From Parasphingopyxis algicola (GTDB taxonomy: Bacteria > Pseudomonadota > Alphaproteobacteria > Sphingomonadales > Sphingomonadaceae), in assembly GCF_013378075.1 (NCBI RefSeq), contig NZ_CP051131.1:3050501-3114500 (forward strand): a stretch of 64,000 nt of DNA, in the 5' to 3' direction. The position numbers were made by a program, and so were the translations under genes. This document shows positions 37,622-46,631 of this stretch, piece after piece. Within the stretch, counting starts at the first letter, position 1, and every line of letters begins with the position of its first letter. Under the pieces are notes generated by a model. It ran no database searches and was not told where the DNA came from. It worked only from the letters and a program-made list of their open reading frames with translations.

Positions 37622-37718
37622 TGCACGCCCCTCATTTCCCGATATGCCCAAAAACCCGCCAAACCCGACTTCGTTCCGATAGCTGGCCAATTCCTCTCGA
37701 GAAAGCTAAACCGCCGCC

Positions 37719-38591
37719 ATGTCCACGACCTATACGCTCGACACCAAGACCGACCGCGCGCATCCGACCCCCAAGCCGATGAAACGGCTGACGGTTCCGG
37801 CGATCCGCGGGCGCAAGACCGACGGCACGAGCGGCGAACCGCTGGTCATGCTGACCGCCTATACGGTTCGCATGGCGCAACTGCTCGATCCCCATTGCGA
37901 CATGCTGCTCGTCGGGGATTCGCTTGGCCAGGTGGTGTACGGCCTCGATTCGACGATTCCGGTCAGCCTCGACATGATGATCGCGCATGGCGCGGCGGTC
38001 GTCCGGGGCAGCTATCACAGCGTCGTGATCGTCGACATGCCGTTCGGTTCCTATGAGCAAAGCCCCGACCATGCGATCCGCTCGGCGACCCGGGTGATGA
38101 AGGAAACCGGCGCCGCCGCGATCAAGATGGAGGGCGGCGAGGCGATGGCCGAGACCGTGGCCTTTCTGTCGGCGCGCGGCATACCGGTCATGGGCCATGT
38201 CGGGCTGACGCCGCAGGCCGTGAATGTGCTGGGCGGCCACAAGGTGCAGGGCCGCGACGAGGCGACGGCTGCCAAGGTGGTGTCCGACGCCAAGGCGATC
38301 GACGAGGCCGGCGCCTTTTCGATCGTTATCGAGGGCGTGATCGAACCGATCGCGATCGAAGCGACACGGGCCACATCCTGCCCGACCATCGGCATCGGCG
38401 CTTCGGCCCAATGCGACGGCCAGGTGCTCGTTACCGAAGACATGCTCGGCCTGTTCGACCGGGTGCCGCGCTTCGTGAAAAAATATGACGACATGGCCGC
38501 GCAGGTGAGCAAGGCGGTCGAAAGCTATGCCGCCGAGGTCCGCAGCCGGAGCTTTCCAGAAGAGGCGCAAACCTACCAGCCCAAAAAATAG
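37719..38591 (+). CDS. panB: 3-methyl-2-oxobutanoate hydroxymethyltransferase
   Basis: PanB converts 2-oxoisovalerate and methylene-THF to ketopantoate for pantothenate and CoA. The 290 residues show [27 protein letters not shown] (read as two motifs), [18 protein letters not shown] and [15 protein letters not shown]. All active-site acidic residues appear present. It stands alone and diverges from the EEP gene. Confidence 0.95.
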   Translation: MSTTYTLDTKTDRAHPTPKPMKRLTVPAIRGRKTDGTSGEPLVMLTAYTVRMAQLLDPHCDMLLVGDSLGQVVYGLDSTIPVSLDMMIAHGAAVVRGSYHSVVIVDMPFGSYEQSPDHAIRSATRVMKETGAAAIKMEGGEAMAETVAFLSARGIPVMGHVGLTPQAVNVLGGHKVQGRDEATAAKVVSDAKAIDEAGAFSIVIEGVIEPIAIEATRATSCPTIGIGASAQCDGQVLVTEDMLGLFDRVPRFVKKYDDMAAQVSKAVESYAAEVRSRSFPEEAQTYQPKK

Positions 38592-38681
38592 CAAAGCCGC
38601 AGCGAGCCGTGGTTCACAATCACTTTCCCTTGGCCAAGTGCGCCGCTAAGGTCCGCCGCCATAACGAATTGGAGACGAAAA

Positions 38682-39440
38682 TTGGCGATTGCGCCGCAAG
38701 ACAACAGCGCCTTTATGCGCGAAGTGGACGAGGAGGTCCGCAAGGAACAGGCCGTCCAGTTCTGGGAGCGCTGGGGCAAGTGGATCGCCGGACTGGTGAT
38801 CGTCGGGCTGGCGGCCTTTGGCGGCTGGCTCTACTGGTCGAACCAGCAGACGGTCGCCGCCGAAAGCGAAACCGAACAGCTGGCGCAGCTGCTCGAGGAC
38901 CTGAACGCGGGCACGACGGCCGATGTGGACGAGACGCTCGCGGCGCTTGCGGAGTCGCGGCGCCCGATCATTCGCGCCGAAGCGATGCTGACCCAGGCCG
39001 CGCTGGCTCTGCAGAATCAGAACGAGCCGGCCGCGATCGGGATTTTCGGGTCGATCGCCGCCGATGACGGTCTGCCGCAGCAGTTTCGCGATCTTGCGCT
39101 GATCCGCCAGACCGCGGTCGAGTTCGAGGATATGGAGCCCCAGGCGGTAATCGACCGGATGGCGGGCCTTGCGGTGCCCGGCAATCCCTGGTTCGGCAGC
39201 GCTGCCGAGCTGAGCGCGGTCGCGATGATGCGGCAGGGTAACGAGGAACAGGCCGGCGCGCTGTTCGCGCAGATCGCCAATGACGAAAGCGTACCCGAGA
39301 CGCTTCGGACACGTGCGGTTCAGATGGCCGGCGTATTGGGAGTGGATGCCGTGCCCGACGAGCCGGTGGAACTGGAAGAAGAACAGACCGTACCCGGCCA
39401 GCCGGTGGCTGCGGATACGGCGGAGGAACCAAGTACATGA
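38682..39440 (+). CDS. YfgM-like tetratricopeptide membrane protein
   Basis: The 252 residues have one N-terminal membrane anchor (WIAGLVIVGLAAFGGWLYW), preceded by EVDEEVRKEQAVQFWERW, and a periplasmic TPR-like region followed by an acidic tail. In E. coli YfgM lies next to bamB and der and acts with PpiD at the Sec translocon. The start is a TTG at 38682 with GGAG 8 bases upstream. It overlaps bamB by 4 bases. Confidence 0.85.
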   Translation: MAIAPQDNSAFMREVDEEVRKEQAVQFWERWGKWIAGLVIVGLAAFGGWLYWSNQQTVAAESETEQLAQLLEDLNAGTTADVDETLAALAESRRPIIRAEAMLTQAALALQNQNEPAAIGIFGSIAADDGLPQQFRDLALIRQTAVEFEDMEPQAVIDRMAGLAVPGNPWFGSAAELSAVAMMRQGNEEQAGALFAQIANDESVPETLRTRAVQMAGVLGVDAVPDEPVELEEEQTVPGQPVAADTAEEPST

Positions 39441-40753
39441 TGCGTATTCTGATCCCCATTTGCGCGGCGCTCGCGCTGAGTGGCTGCGGCCTGTTTCGCG
39501 GCGACGGCGATGCGACGCCCACGGTGGGCAACCGCACGCCGATCCTCGTGTCCGAAAACGACGTCCAGGCCGATCCGCAGATTGCGACGGTCCCGGTCGT
39601 CCTTCCTGCCGCAACGGTCAATGCCGGTTGGGTCCAGCCCGGCGGCAGCGCGAGCAAATCGGTCGGCCATCTTGCGTTGAGCCGCACTCCGGTTCGCGCC
39701 TGGTCGGTGTCGATCGGCGACGGTGGCGGTTCGCGCGCGCGGCTCGCCGCAGCGCCGGTCGTCGCCAACGGCCGCGTGTTTACGATCGATACCGATGCGA
39801 CGGTGCGGGCTTTCGACGCCGAGACCGGCGGCGAAGTCTGGTCGACGCGGTTCGGTACCGAAATCGGGGGCGAACCCGCACTGTTCGGCGGCGGCGTCAG
39901 CGTCTCGGGCGATCGCGTCTATGTCACGAACGGTGTCGGCTATGCCGGCGCGCTCAACGCGGCCAATGGCGCCCAGATCTGGAAGGTGCGTCCGGGCGGC
40001 CCGCTGCGCGGCGCCCCGACGATCGCCAACAACAATGTCTATGTGCTGAGCCAGGACAACCAGATTTTCGCGCTCGACCCGGCGAACGGCGAGACGCGCT
40101 GGAGCGTGTCCGGCACGCTCGAAGTGTCCGGAGTTTTCGGCGTCGCGGCTCCGGCCTCGGCCCAGGGGACGCTCGTCGCCGGGTTCTCTTCGGGCGAGCT
40201 GATCGCCTATCGCTACGAGAACGGCCAGATCGTCTGGCAGGACGGCCTCAACCGGACGAGCATCTCGACCTCGGTCTCGACCCTGTCCGATATCGATGCC
40301 AGCCCGGTCATCGACAGCGGTTTCGTCTATGCCGTCGGCCAGGGCGGGCGGATGGTCGCGCTGCGCCTGATCACCGGCGAGCGGATCTGGGAAGTCAATG
40401 CGGGCGGTCTCTCGACCCCCTGGATCGCGGGCGACTGGATGTTCGCGGTAACCGACGATGCGCGCGTTCTGGCGATTGCGCGCGCCAATGGCCGCATCCG
40501 CTGGATCAGCCAGTTGCGGCGCTATCGCGACGAGGAAGACCGCAAGGGCCCGATTTTCTGGCGTGGTCCCGTCCTGGCGGGCGGCCAGCTGGTGCTCGTA
40601 TCGAGCCGCGGCCATCTGGCCTTTCTCGATCCGGCGACCGGCGCCGTGAACCGGCTGGAGGAACTCGACGAGGGCGTCGAGCTGCCGCCGGTCGTCGCCA
40701 ACAACACGCTGTATCTGCTCGACGACGAGGGCCAGCTGAGCGCCTGGCGCTAG
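39437..40753 (+). CDS. bamB: Outer membrane assembly lipoprotein BamB
   Basis: BamB is the beta-propeller lipoprotein of the BAM complex that inserts outer membrane proteins. The 438 residues start with a lipobox signal (ALALSGC) and contain repeated PQQ-like blades, for example GRVFTIDTDATVRAFDAETG, NVYVLSQDNQIFALDPANG and GHLAFLDPATG. It is longer than E. coli BamB by about 45 residues. It is coupled to the YfgM-like gene and followed by der after 23 bases, the conserved yfgM-bamB-der order. Confidence 0.93.
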   Translation: MMRILIPICAALALSGCGLFRGDGDATPTVGNRTPILVSENDVQADPQIATVPVVLPAATVNAGWVQPGGSASKSVGHLALSRTPVRAWSVSIGDGGGSRARLAAAPVVANGRVFTIDTDATVRAFDAETGGEVWSTRFGTEIGGEPALFGGGVSVSGDRVYVTNGVGYAGALNAANGAQIWKVRPGGPLRGAPTIANNNVYVLSQDNQIFALDPANGETRWSVSGTLEVSGVFGVAAPASAQGTLVAGFSSGELIAYRYENGQIVWQDGLNRTSISTSVSTLSDIDASPVIDSGFVYAVGQGGRMVALRLITGERIWEVNAGGLSTPWIAGDWMFAVTDDARVLAIARANGRIRWISQLRRYRDEEDRKGPIFWRGPVLAGGQLVLVSSRGHLAFLDPATGAVNRLEELDEGVELPPVVANNTLYLLDDEGQLSAWR

Positions 40754-40776
40754 CGGCAAGGAAAGGCACATAAGCC

Positions 40777-42135
40777 ATGGTGCGGCTGCCCGTTATCGCG
40801 ATTATCGGCCGCCCCAATGTCGGCAAGTCGACGCTGTTCAACCGGCTCGTGGGCAAGAAGCTCGCGCTGGTCGACGATCGTCCGGGCGTCACGCGCGACC
40901 GGCGCGAGGGCGAGGCGCATCTGTTCGGGCTCGATTTTCGCGTCATCGATACCGCCGGCTATGAGGACGAGGACCCGAAGAGCCTGCCGGGCCGGATGCG
41001 CCAGCAGACCGAACGCGCGGTCGCCGAGGCCGATGCGGCGCTCTTCCTGTTCGATGCGCGCGCGGGCATAACCCCGCTCGACGAGGAAATCGCCCGCTGG
41101 CTGCGCGGTACCGAAACGCCGATCATCCTGGTCGGCAACAAGGCCGAGGGTAAGGCCGGCGAGGCGGGCTTGTACGAAAGTTATGGTCTGGGGCTCGGCG
41201 ATCCCGTGCCGTTCAGCGCCGAACATGGCGAGGGAATGGCCGATCTCTTCGCGCTGCTCCAACCGCATGTCGAGCGCGAGGACGAGGAGGAAGCGGACGA
41301 GGACGAGGGCGGTCCGCTCAAGCTGGCGATTGTTGGCCGTCCCAATGCCGGCAAATCGACCCTGATCAACAAGATGCTGGGCGATGACCGCCTGATTACG
41401 GGCCCGGAGGCGGGCATTACCCGCGATTCGATCGCCGTGCCCTGGGAATGGCAGGGGCGGCCGGTGGAGCTGATCGACACGGCCGGCATGCGCAAGCGCG
41501 CCAAGGTGCAGGACAAGCTGGAAAAGCTCTCGGTCGCCGACGGGTTGCGCGCGGTCGACTTTGCCGAAGTCGTCGTGCTGCTGCTCGATGCCACGAAGGG
41601 GCTTGAGTTCCAGGACCTCAAGATCGCCGATCATGTGATCGACGAGGGGCGGGCGCTCGTCGTCGCGGTCAACAAATGGGATGTGGCGGAGGATCGGAAG
41701 GCGCTGTTCGAGGGGATCGAGACGGCGCTCGGCGAGGGTCTGGCGCAGGTCCGCGGTGTTCCGCTGGTGTCGATCTCGGCCGTCACGGGCAAGGGGATCG
41801 ATCAGCTGATGGAAGCCGCGTTCGCGACGCGCGATGCCTGGTCGCGCCGGGTCACGACGGGCGAACTCAATCGCTGGTTCCGGGCCGCTATCGAACGCAA
41901 TCCGCCGCCCGCTCCCAAGGGCAAGCGCATCAAGCTGCGCTATATGACCCAGGCGCGGACCCGGCCGCCGAGCTTCGTGCTGTTCGGCACCCGCGTCGAT
42001 CAGCTGCCGATGAGCTATCAGCGCTATCTGCTGAACGGCATCCGCAACGAACTGGGTTTCGGCGCTGTCCCCGTGCGGCTGACCATGCGGTCGCCGCGCA
42101 ATCCGTACAAGGATGGCAAGGATGACCGGCAGTAG
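40777..42135 (+). CDS. der: Ribosome biogenesis GTPase Der (EngA)
   Basis: Der has two tandem GTPase domains and acts in 50S maturation. The 452 residues contain GRPNVGKSTLFNRL and DTAGYED in the first, and GRPNAGKSTLINK, DTAGM and NKWD in the second, followed by a KH-like C-terminal domain. An acidic linker (EDEEEADEDEGG) separates the GTPases. The 3' end overlaps the TusA-like gene by 14 bases. Confidence 0.97.
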   Translation: MVRLPVIAIIGRPNVGKSTLFNRLVGKKLALVDDRPGVTRDRREGEAHLFGLDFRVIDTAGYEDEDPKSLPGRMRQQTERAVAEADAALFLFDARAGITPLDEEIARWLRGTETPIILVGNKAEGKAGEAGLYESYGLGLGDPVPFSAEHGEGMADLFALLQPHVEREDEEEADEDEGGPLKLAIVGRPNAGKSTLINKMLGDDRLITGPEAGITRDSIAVPWEWQGRPVELIDTAGMRKRAKVQDKLEKLSVADGLRAVDFAEVVVLLLDATKGLEFQDLKIADHVIDEGRALVVAVNKWDVAEDRKALFEGIETALGEGLAQVRGVPLVSISAVTGKGIDQLMEAAFATRDAWSRRVTTGELNRWFRAAIERNPPPAPKGKRIKLRYMTQARTRPPSFVLFGTRVDQLPMSYQRYLLNGIRNELGFGAVPVRLTMRSPRNPYKDGKDDRQ

Positions 42136-42349
42136 CGCCGTGCCCGATGTCGACGTCGACGCGCGGGGCCTCAGATGCCCGTGGCCGGCGCTTCGTCTCG
42201 CCCGGTTCATGCGGGAATCGGATGGGGCGGTGATCGTCGCCGACGATCCGATCGCGCCCGACGAAATTGCAGCGCTGGCGGGCGAACATGGCTGGCGTGT
42301 CGAGGCCCTCGAGACGCCGATCGGCCAGGGATGGCGAATTTCCCGCTGA
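42122..42349 (+). CDS. TusA-family sulfur-carrier-like protein
   Basis: The 75 residues carry the CPxP motif of TusA/SirA proteins in DARGLRCPWPALRLARFM, where the Cys can take up persulfide sulfur. The rest fits the two-layer alpha/beta fold and is short. ATG 42122 is chosen because AAGG lies 9 bases upstream; ATG 42113 is an alternative. Coupling to der is by overlap. The real sulfur partner is not visible. Confidence 0.82.
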   Translation: MTGSSAVPDVDVDARGLRCPWPALRLARFMRESDGAVIVADDPIAPDEIAALAGEHGWRVEALETPIGQGWRISR

Positions 42350-42472
42350 ACAGCCTTTTTCGGATCGATTCGCCGCAGAATGCCGTACGTCCGGCGCGAT
42401 TATCGTTTCCGGTAAACCAGTTGTTTACGCTCCGCGCGTAAGGGATTTTAGGGGTAATTGGAAAGGGAGCGC

Positions 42473-42907
42473 ATGGTGTCGTTCCAGGATCAGGAACTGG
42501 TGGATTGGGCCGAGTTTGATACGGTTCGCGAACAATTGGGCGCGAATTTCGCCCGCATATTGCGCTATTTCAGCGAAGACGGGATAAAATCGGTCGAGAC
42601 GATCGAGCAGGCGATGCGCGACAAGGTCAGCGTCGCGTTGATCGTTCCCGCGCATACGCTCAAGGGTGAATCGCTCCAGTTCGGTGCCCGTCCGCTCAGC
42701 GCGCTGGCCGAAAAGATCGAGATGACAGCCCGCCATCTCGTCGAGATCCAGCAGACTCCGGAAGAACTGGTCCCCGAAGCCGCGCGGCTTCGGCCGATGT
42801 TCGAGGCGACGATGGCGAGCCTCGAAAAGGCGACCAACCCGCTGGTGCAGCGCCGCGGCGCGGCGGCGGAGCCGGAAGTCGCCAATCAGAAGTTCGGCCG
42901 GCTTTAA
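42473..42907 (+). CDS. Hpt-domain phosphotransfer protein
   Basis: The 144 residues form a helical Hpt domain with the phosphorylatable histidine His61 in AHTLKGESLQFGA. Such proteins relay phosphate in multistep two-component systems; no kinase or regulator is in the window. ATG 42473 follows AGGGAG; a TTG at 42458 is in frame. A 123-base gap without genes precedes it. Confidence 0.87.
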   Translation: MVSFQDQELVDWAEFDTVREQLGANFARILRYFSEDGIKSVETIEQAMRDKVSVALIVPAHTLKGESLQFGARPLSALAEKIEMTARHLVEIQQTPEELVPEAARLRPMFEATMASLEKATNPLVQRRGAAAEPEVANQKFGRL

Positions 42908-42916
42908 CCGCCCGGA

Positions 42917-43399
42917 CTAGCCTTCTTCCGCCGGTTCCGACTGGAGCTGGCAGTAATTTTCGATCCCCATCCGCTCAATCATGTCGAACTGCTGTTCGAG
43001 CGTGTCGACATGGTCTTCCTCGCTGTCGAGAATGCTGGCGAGCAGATCGCGGCTGACATAGTCGCGTACCGTCTCGCAATGCTCGATGGCGTCCTTCAGG
43101 AGGGGAATGGCGTCATGCTCGAGTTCCAGGTCCGCCTTGAGGACCTCCTCCACGCTTTCGCCGATCCGAAGCCGGCCGAGCAACTGGAAATTGGGCAGTC
43201 CGTCGAGAAACAGGATGCGTTCCGTGAGCTGGTCCGCATGCTTCATCTCGTCGATCGATTCTTCATATTCGAACTTGGCGAGCTTCGTGATGCCCCAATT
43301 GTCGAGCATCCGGTAATGCAGGAAATACTGGTTGATCGCCGTCAGCTCATTCTTCAGCGCTTCGTTGAGGAATTCGATGACCTTCTCGTCGCCCTTCAT
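42917..43399 (-). CDS. bfr: Bacterioferritin
   Basis: Bfr is a 24-subunit haem-containing iron store. The 160 residues contain the ferroxidase ligands Glu18 (NELTAINQY), Glu51 and His54 in DEMKHAD, and the haem ligand Met52. The family signature ERILFLDGLPNFQ is present. GGAGATCC stands before the ATG. It is downstream of bfd on the same strand, 97 bases away. Confidence 0.95.
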   Translation of the reverse strand: MKGDEKVIEFLNEALKNELTAINQYFLHYRMLDNWGITKLAKFEYEESIDEMKHADQLTERILFLDGLPNFQLLGRLRIGESVEEVLKADLELEHDAIPLLKDAIEHCETVRDYVSRDLLASILDSEEDHVDTLEQQFDMIERMGIENYCQLQSEPAEEG

Positions 43400-43496
43400 A
43401 CCGGATCTCCTTGTTTTGATCCGGTCACTATAGTCGGAGAAGGGGCGGGGGAGAAGCCCGAAAACCCCAGTTTTCCAAGCTTTTCAGCTGATTCTG

Positions 43497-43667
43497 CTAA
43501 GCAGTTGCAGATTCGGAGCGGATGATCTGCCGTGCGAACGATACGCATTGTCCGCAGCGCGCCTTGCATCCCATCTGCGCATAGGCCGAAGAGGGTGTCG
43601 ATGCGCCCTTCTGGGCGGCGGCGCGGAGGTCTTTCTCCCGAATCGCATTGCAGATGCAGACAACCAT
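43497..43667 (-). CDS. bfd: Bacterioferritin-associated ferredoxin (short gene)
   Basis: Reading the minus strand from ATG at 43667 gives 56 residues beginning MVVCICNAIREKDLRAAAQK and containing GCKARCGQC. The four cysteines (CxC and CxxxCxxC) are the [2Fe-2S] ligands of Bfd. Bfd reduces the Bfr haem and releases stored iron. The gene is too short for many ORF callers. It is directly upstream of bfr and behind a Fur-box candidate. Confidence 0.9.
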   Translation of the reverse strand: MVVCICNAIREKDLRAAAQKGASTPSSAYAQMGCKARCGQCVSFARQIIRSESATA

Positions 43668-43686
43668 GCACATTAGATATGGCTAT

Positions 43687-43701
43687 TGAGACTAATTCGC
43701 A
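43687..43701. promoter_or_regulatory. Candidate Fur box upstream of bfd
   Basis: TGAGACTAATTCGCA fits the 7-1-7 Fur palindrome TGMRAATNATTYKCA at 14 of 15 positions. It lies 20 bases upstream of the bfd ATG, in the 56-base gap to the DUF418 gene, and would be within the promoter. Fur repression of bfd under iron sufficiency is the known logic in other proteobacteria. Confidence 0.6.
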
Positions 43702-43723
43702 ATAGTAAAAATAGCGATCGGCC

Positions 43724-44971
43724 CTATTTGCGGATCGGCTGGAGTTCCCGCCGGGCGAGGCTGCGCCACAGCCATTCGAGCGGACCGTAGCGGAACCGGT
43801 CGAGCCAGGGCTTGGACCAGAGCAGCATCAGTGCCCAGACGCCGAGGACGACAAGGTAGAGGGCGGCGCGGCTGAGTTCCCCATACAGCCCGAAGCCATA
43901 GCCGTAGAAGATCGTCGTGCAGACCAGGCTGGTGCCGAGATAATTGGTGAAGGCAGCGCGCCCGGTGGCCGCGACCCGGTCCATGACGGCGCTGCCTGCG
44001 GACGATTTGACCCAGTAGAGGATGAGTGCCGCGTGGGCGAGAATGACGGGCGGATTGACCAGAACCTGCCCCGCGAAATCGAGGAGAAACAGGGTGGCCG
44101 GCTCGAAGCCGCTGGCCGTGATGGCGATGGCCAGTGCGGTGAGCAGCGGAAGCCCGATCAGATAACCGACCCGGGCATAGTGGGCATAGGCGGCGCGCTC
44201 CCACCTGCCCGTCAGGAAACCGCTTTTGAGTCCCGCCATGCCGAGCAGCATCAGACCCAGCGTGTCGAGCGCGGCGGTAAGATTGGCGACGATGGGATCC
44301 CAGAAGCCCGGCCCCAGCCGATGGGCGAGGATACCGGCATAGTCGCCCCGATATCGCGCGAAATCCTCCGCCAGCTTGTCGGGCGGGATGGGGCCGAATT
44401 CGGCGGCGAATTCCCGCCATTGCCGGACGATTTCGGCATCGGCGTCAGGCGCTGCGGCCGCTTCGCGCAGCATCCAGATCGATCCGGCGAGAAGGGCGAG
44501 AAGCACCGCCTGCGCAACGATCAGGATCAGCCCGAGCACCACGAGCTTGTGGGTTTCCATCTTGCGGAAGAAAAAGGCGATCGATCCGATCACCGCGTAG
44601 AGCATCAATATGTCGCCGTGCCAGATCGCATAGGCATGGATCGCGCCGAAGAAGAGCAACCAGGTCATGCGCGAATAATGGGTGAGGGCCGGGCTCTGCT
44701 CCTTCGCCTCGGCCCGCTGGATGACAAGCAGCATCGACGCGCCGAACAGGACGGAAAACAGCCCGCGCATCTTGCCGTCCGACAGAATGAAATTGGTCGC
44801 CCAGGCCGCGATGTCGGCCGGGCTTTCGCCACCATAGGCGATCGGCGTGAAATAGGCCGTCATCGGCATGGCGAAGGCGACGATATTCATGAGCAATATG
44901 CCCATGACCGCGATGCCGCGCACCACATCGAGACTGACGAAACGGCTGTCCATCGGTGCCCGTGCCGCCAT
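43724..44971 (-). CDS. DUF418 (YeiB-like) membrane protein
   Basis: The 415 residues have about ten membrane segments and the family start RFVSLDVVRGIAVMGILLMN, later GRAAFTNYLGTSLVCTTIFYGYG. YeiB-like proteins are putative acyltransferase or transport proteins of unknown substrate. GGGAGGGGAAT precedes the ATG. It lies 29 bases downstream of the nitroreductase-family gene on the same strand. Confidence 0.88.
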   Translation of the reverse strand: MAARAPMDSRFVSLDVVRGIAVMGILLMNIVAFAMPMTAYFTPIAYGGESPADIAAWATNFILSDGKMRGLFSVLFGASMLLVIQRAEAKEQSPALTHYSRMTWLLFFGAIHAYAIWHGDILMLYAVIGSIAFFFRKMETHKLVVLGLILIVAQAVLLALLAGSIWMLREAAAAPDADAEIVRQWREFAAEFGPIPPDKLAEDFARYRGDYAGILAHRLGPGFWDPIVANLTAALDTLGLMLLGMAGLKSGFLTGRWERAAYAHYARVGYLIGLPLLTALAIAITASGFEPATLFLLDFAGQVLVNPPVILAHAALILYWVKSSAGSAVMDRVAATGRAAFTNYLGTSLVCTTIFYGYGFGLYGELSRAALYLVVLGVWALMLLWSKPWLDRFRYGPLEWLWRSLARRELQPIRK

Positions 44972-45000
44972 ATTCCCTCCCCTCGTGTGTTAGGGCGCTA

Positions 45001-45675
45001 TTACAGCCAGGAGCTGATCGCGTCGAGGGGCTTCTTGTTGAGCGCGTGGACGGGAACGGTTGCATCCGGGGCGGGCTTTCCCGCGACGACGATCATCATC
45101 GGCTTTTCGTTGGCCGGCCGTTCGCACACTTGGTTGAGGAACTTCATCGGGTTGGGCGTATGGGTCAGCGTGGCGAGGCCCGCATCGTGGAGCGCGGCGA
45201 TCAGGAAGCCGGTCGCTATGCCGACCGATTCCGTGACATAGTAATTCTGCTTGTCGTCGCCCGGGTTCGGCCCGCCGCGCCGTTGCCCGAAGATCACGAT
45301 CAGCCAGGGCGCGATTTCGAGATACGGTTTGACCTCGTCCGTGCCGAGCGGGGCGAGGGCGTCGAGCCACTCGTCACTCGCCTTGTTTTCGTAAAAATTC
45401 TTCTCCTCCGCCTCGGCAGCCTCGCGCACGGCCTTTTTCTTGTCCGGCGAAGAAATAACCGCGAAATGCCAGGGCTGGTGGTTGGCACCGTTGGGCGCGG
45501 AGCCCGCCGCGAGGATCGCCTGTTCGATCACGTCGCGGGGGACCGGCGCATCGCTGAACTGCCGGCACGTCCGCCGCGTCTTGATCGCCTGGTAGAAAGC
45601 CCTGGCCCGTTCGATCCGTTCCATGTCGGAATAGTCGGGCAGATCGGTATAGGGGACGGTGTCATGATCGGTCAT
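45001..45675 (-). CDS. Nitroreductase-family flavoprotein, iodotyrosine-deiodinase-like
   Basis: The 224 residues have the FMN-binding nitroreductase fold: TRRTCRQFSDAPVPRDVIE, then GSAPNGANHQPWHFAV and YYVTESVGIATGFLIAALH. Within the active-site lid, Glu91 and Tyr95 (EKNFY) and Lys116 (DEVKPYLEIAP) align with the Glu/Tyr/Lys triad that anchors the iodotyrosine zwitterion in mammalian IYD (157/161/182). Dehalogenation of halotyrosines is therefore a good hypothesis. It diverges from the Coq4 gene. Confidence 0.87.
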   Translation of the reverse strand: MTDHDTVPYTDLPDYSDMERIERARAFYQAIKTRRTCRQFSDAPVPRDVIEQAILAAGSAPNGANHQPWHFAVISSPDKKKAVREAAEAEEKNFYENKASDEWLDALAPLGTDEVKPYLEIAPWLIVIFGQRRGGPNPGDDKQNYYVTESVGIATGFLIAALHDAGLATLTHTPNPMKFLNQVCERPANEKPMMIVVAGKPAPDATVPVHALNKKPLDAISSWL

Positions 45676-45762
45676 ACCGCGCGCCTTAGCCGTTCGTTCG
45701 GGAGGCGCATAGGGGATCGCCTGCTATTGACATGAATGTCAGCAGGTAGCAGTTTCTTGGTC

Positions 45763-46587
45763 ATGGCGAGCGTCCCACAGAATTCCGAGATGCCGATAGC
45801 CGTGCATCCCGATCGCCCCAAGCTCCGCAAGCGGCCGCTTAAGGCCCTGCATCATTTCCGCGAACTTCTGAAAGACAAGGAAGACACCGAACAGGTCTTC
45901 TGGATTTTCGAGGCGCTGCCCCGCCAATCCTTTCGCGACGACGCCCTGCGTTTCGGAACCAGCGAACGGGGCCGGGCCATCTATGCGCGCGAACCCTATC
46001 TGCCCGCTATTCTCGACGATCATGACCGGCTGCGCGCGATGCCTGAAGGAAGCGTCGCCCATGCCTATTGCGATTTCATGGAGAAAGAGGGGCTGACCGC
46101 CGCCGGCCTCGTTGCCGAAGGCGAGAAGATGGGCAAGCCGCGCTACAACGACCTGATCCAATGGTATGGCAACCGGAACCGGGACACGCACGATCTGCTT
46201 CATGTGCTCACCGGCTATGGCCGCGACAGTCTGGGTGAACAATGCGTGTTGGCTTTTACCTATGGCCAGGATCCGTCGCTCGCCCATCTGTTCATCGCCT
46301 ATGCGGGCGGCTTCAACATGAAGAAGGTGACCCGGACCAAGGCGCCGATCTACCGCGCGATCAACGAAGCAAAACGGCACGGCAAGGCTGGCCCTCGGGT
46401 GTGGGAAATGCCGATCACCGATCTTCTCGCCGAACCGCTGGACGCGGCGCGCGAGCGGCTCGGTATCGGCACGCCGCATTACTATCACGAGGCGCATCGC
46501 ATCCTGCGCGAAGAGGGCCGCGATCCGTACGACATACTGGGCAGGAATGCGGCGCAGGATGACGCCGAGGTCGCGCAGCCCGCATAG
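45763..46587 (+). CDS. Coq4-family ubiquinone biosynthesis protein
   Basis: The 274 residues match the Coq4 family, with the zinc-binding-type motif HDLLHVLTGYGRD (HDxxH), FTYGQDPSLAHLFIAY and TPHYYHEAHRILREEG. Coq4 acts in ubiquinone synthesis at the membrane, probably in oxidative decarboxylation of the ring carboxyl. The start is uncertain: ATG at 45736, 45763 or 45790 are all in frame with weak binding sites. Confidence 0.85.
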   Translation: MASVPQNSEMPIAVHPDRPKLRKRPLKALHHFRELLKDKEDTEQVFWIFEALPRQSFRDDALRFGTSERGRAIYAREPYLPAILDDHDRLRAMPEGSVAHAYCDFMEKEGLTAAGLVAEGEKMGKPRYNDLIQWYGNRNRDTHDLLHVLTGYGRDSLGEQCVLAFTYGQDPSLAHLFIAYAGGFNMKKVTRTKAPIYRAINEAKRHGKAGPRVWEMPITDLLAEPLDAARERLGIGTPHYYHEAHRILREEGRDPYDILGRNAAQDDAEVAQPA

Positions 46588-46631
46588 CCGAAACTAGGCC
46601 GTGCCAACATCTAGCGGCATGAATTTTCACG

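Noticed and set aside
39280-40773. 497-residue frame overlapping bamB in another phase
   Set aside because: It has an Arg-rich shadow composition with no family motif and overlaps two well-supported genes.
43396-43671. 91-residue minus-strand frame over the bfd region
   Set aside because: The correct frame is the 56-residue Bfd with four ligand cysteines; the longer frame overlaps the bfr start and lacks motifs.
43687-43701. Ribbon-helix-helix operator or Irr-type site instead of a Fur box
   Set aside because: The 7-1-7 symmetry and bfd context fit Fur best, though an Irr-type reading cannot be fully excluded by eye.
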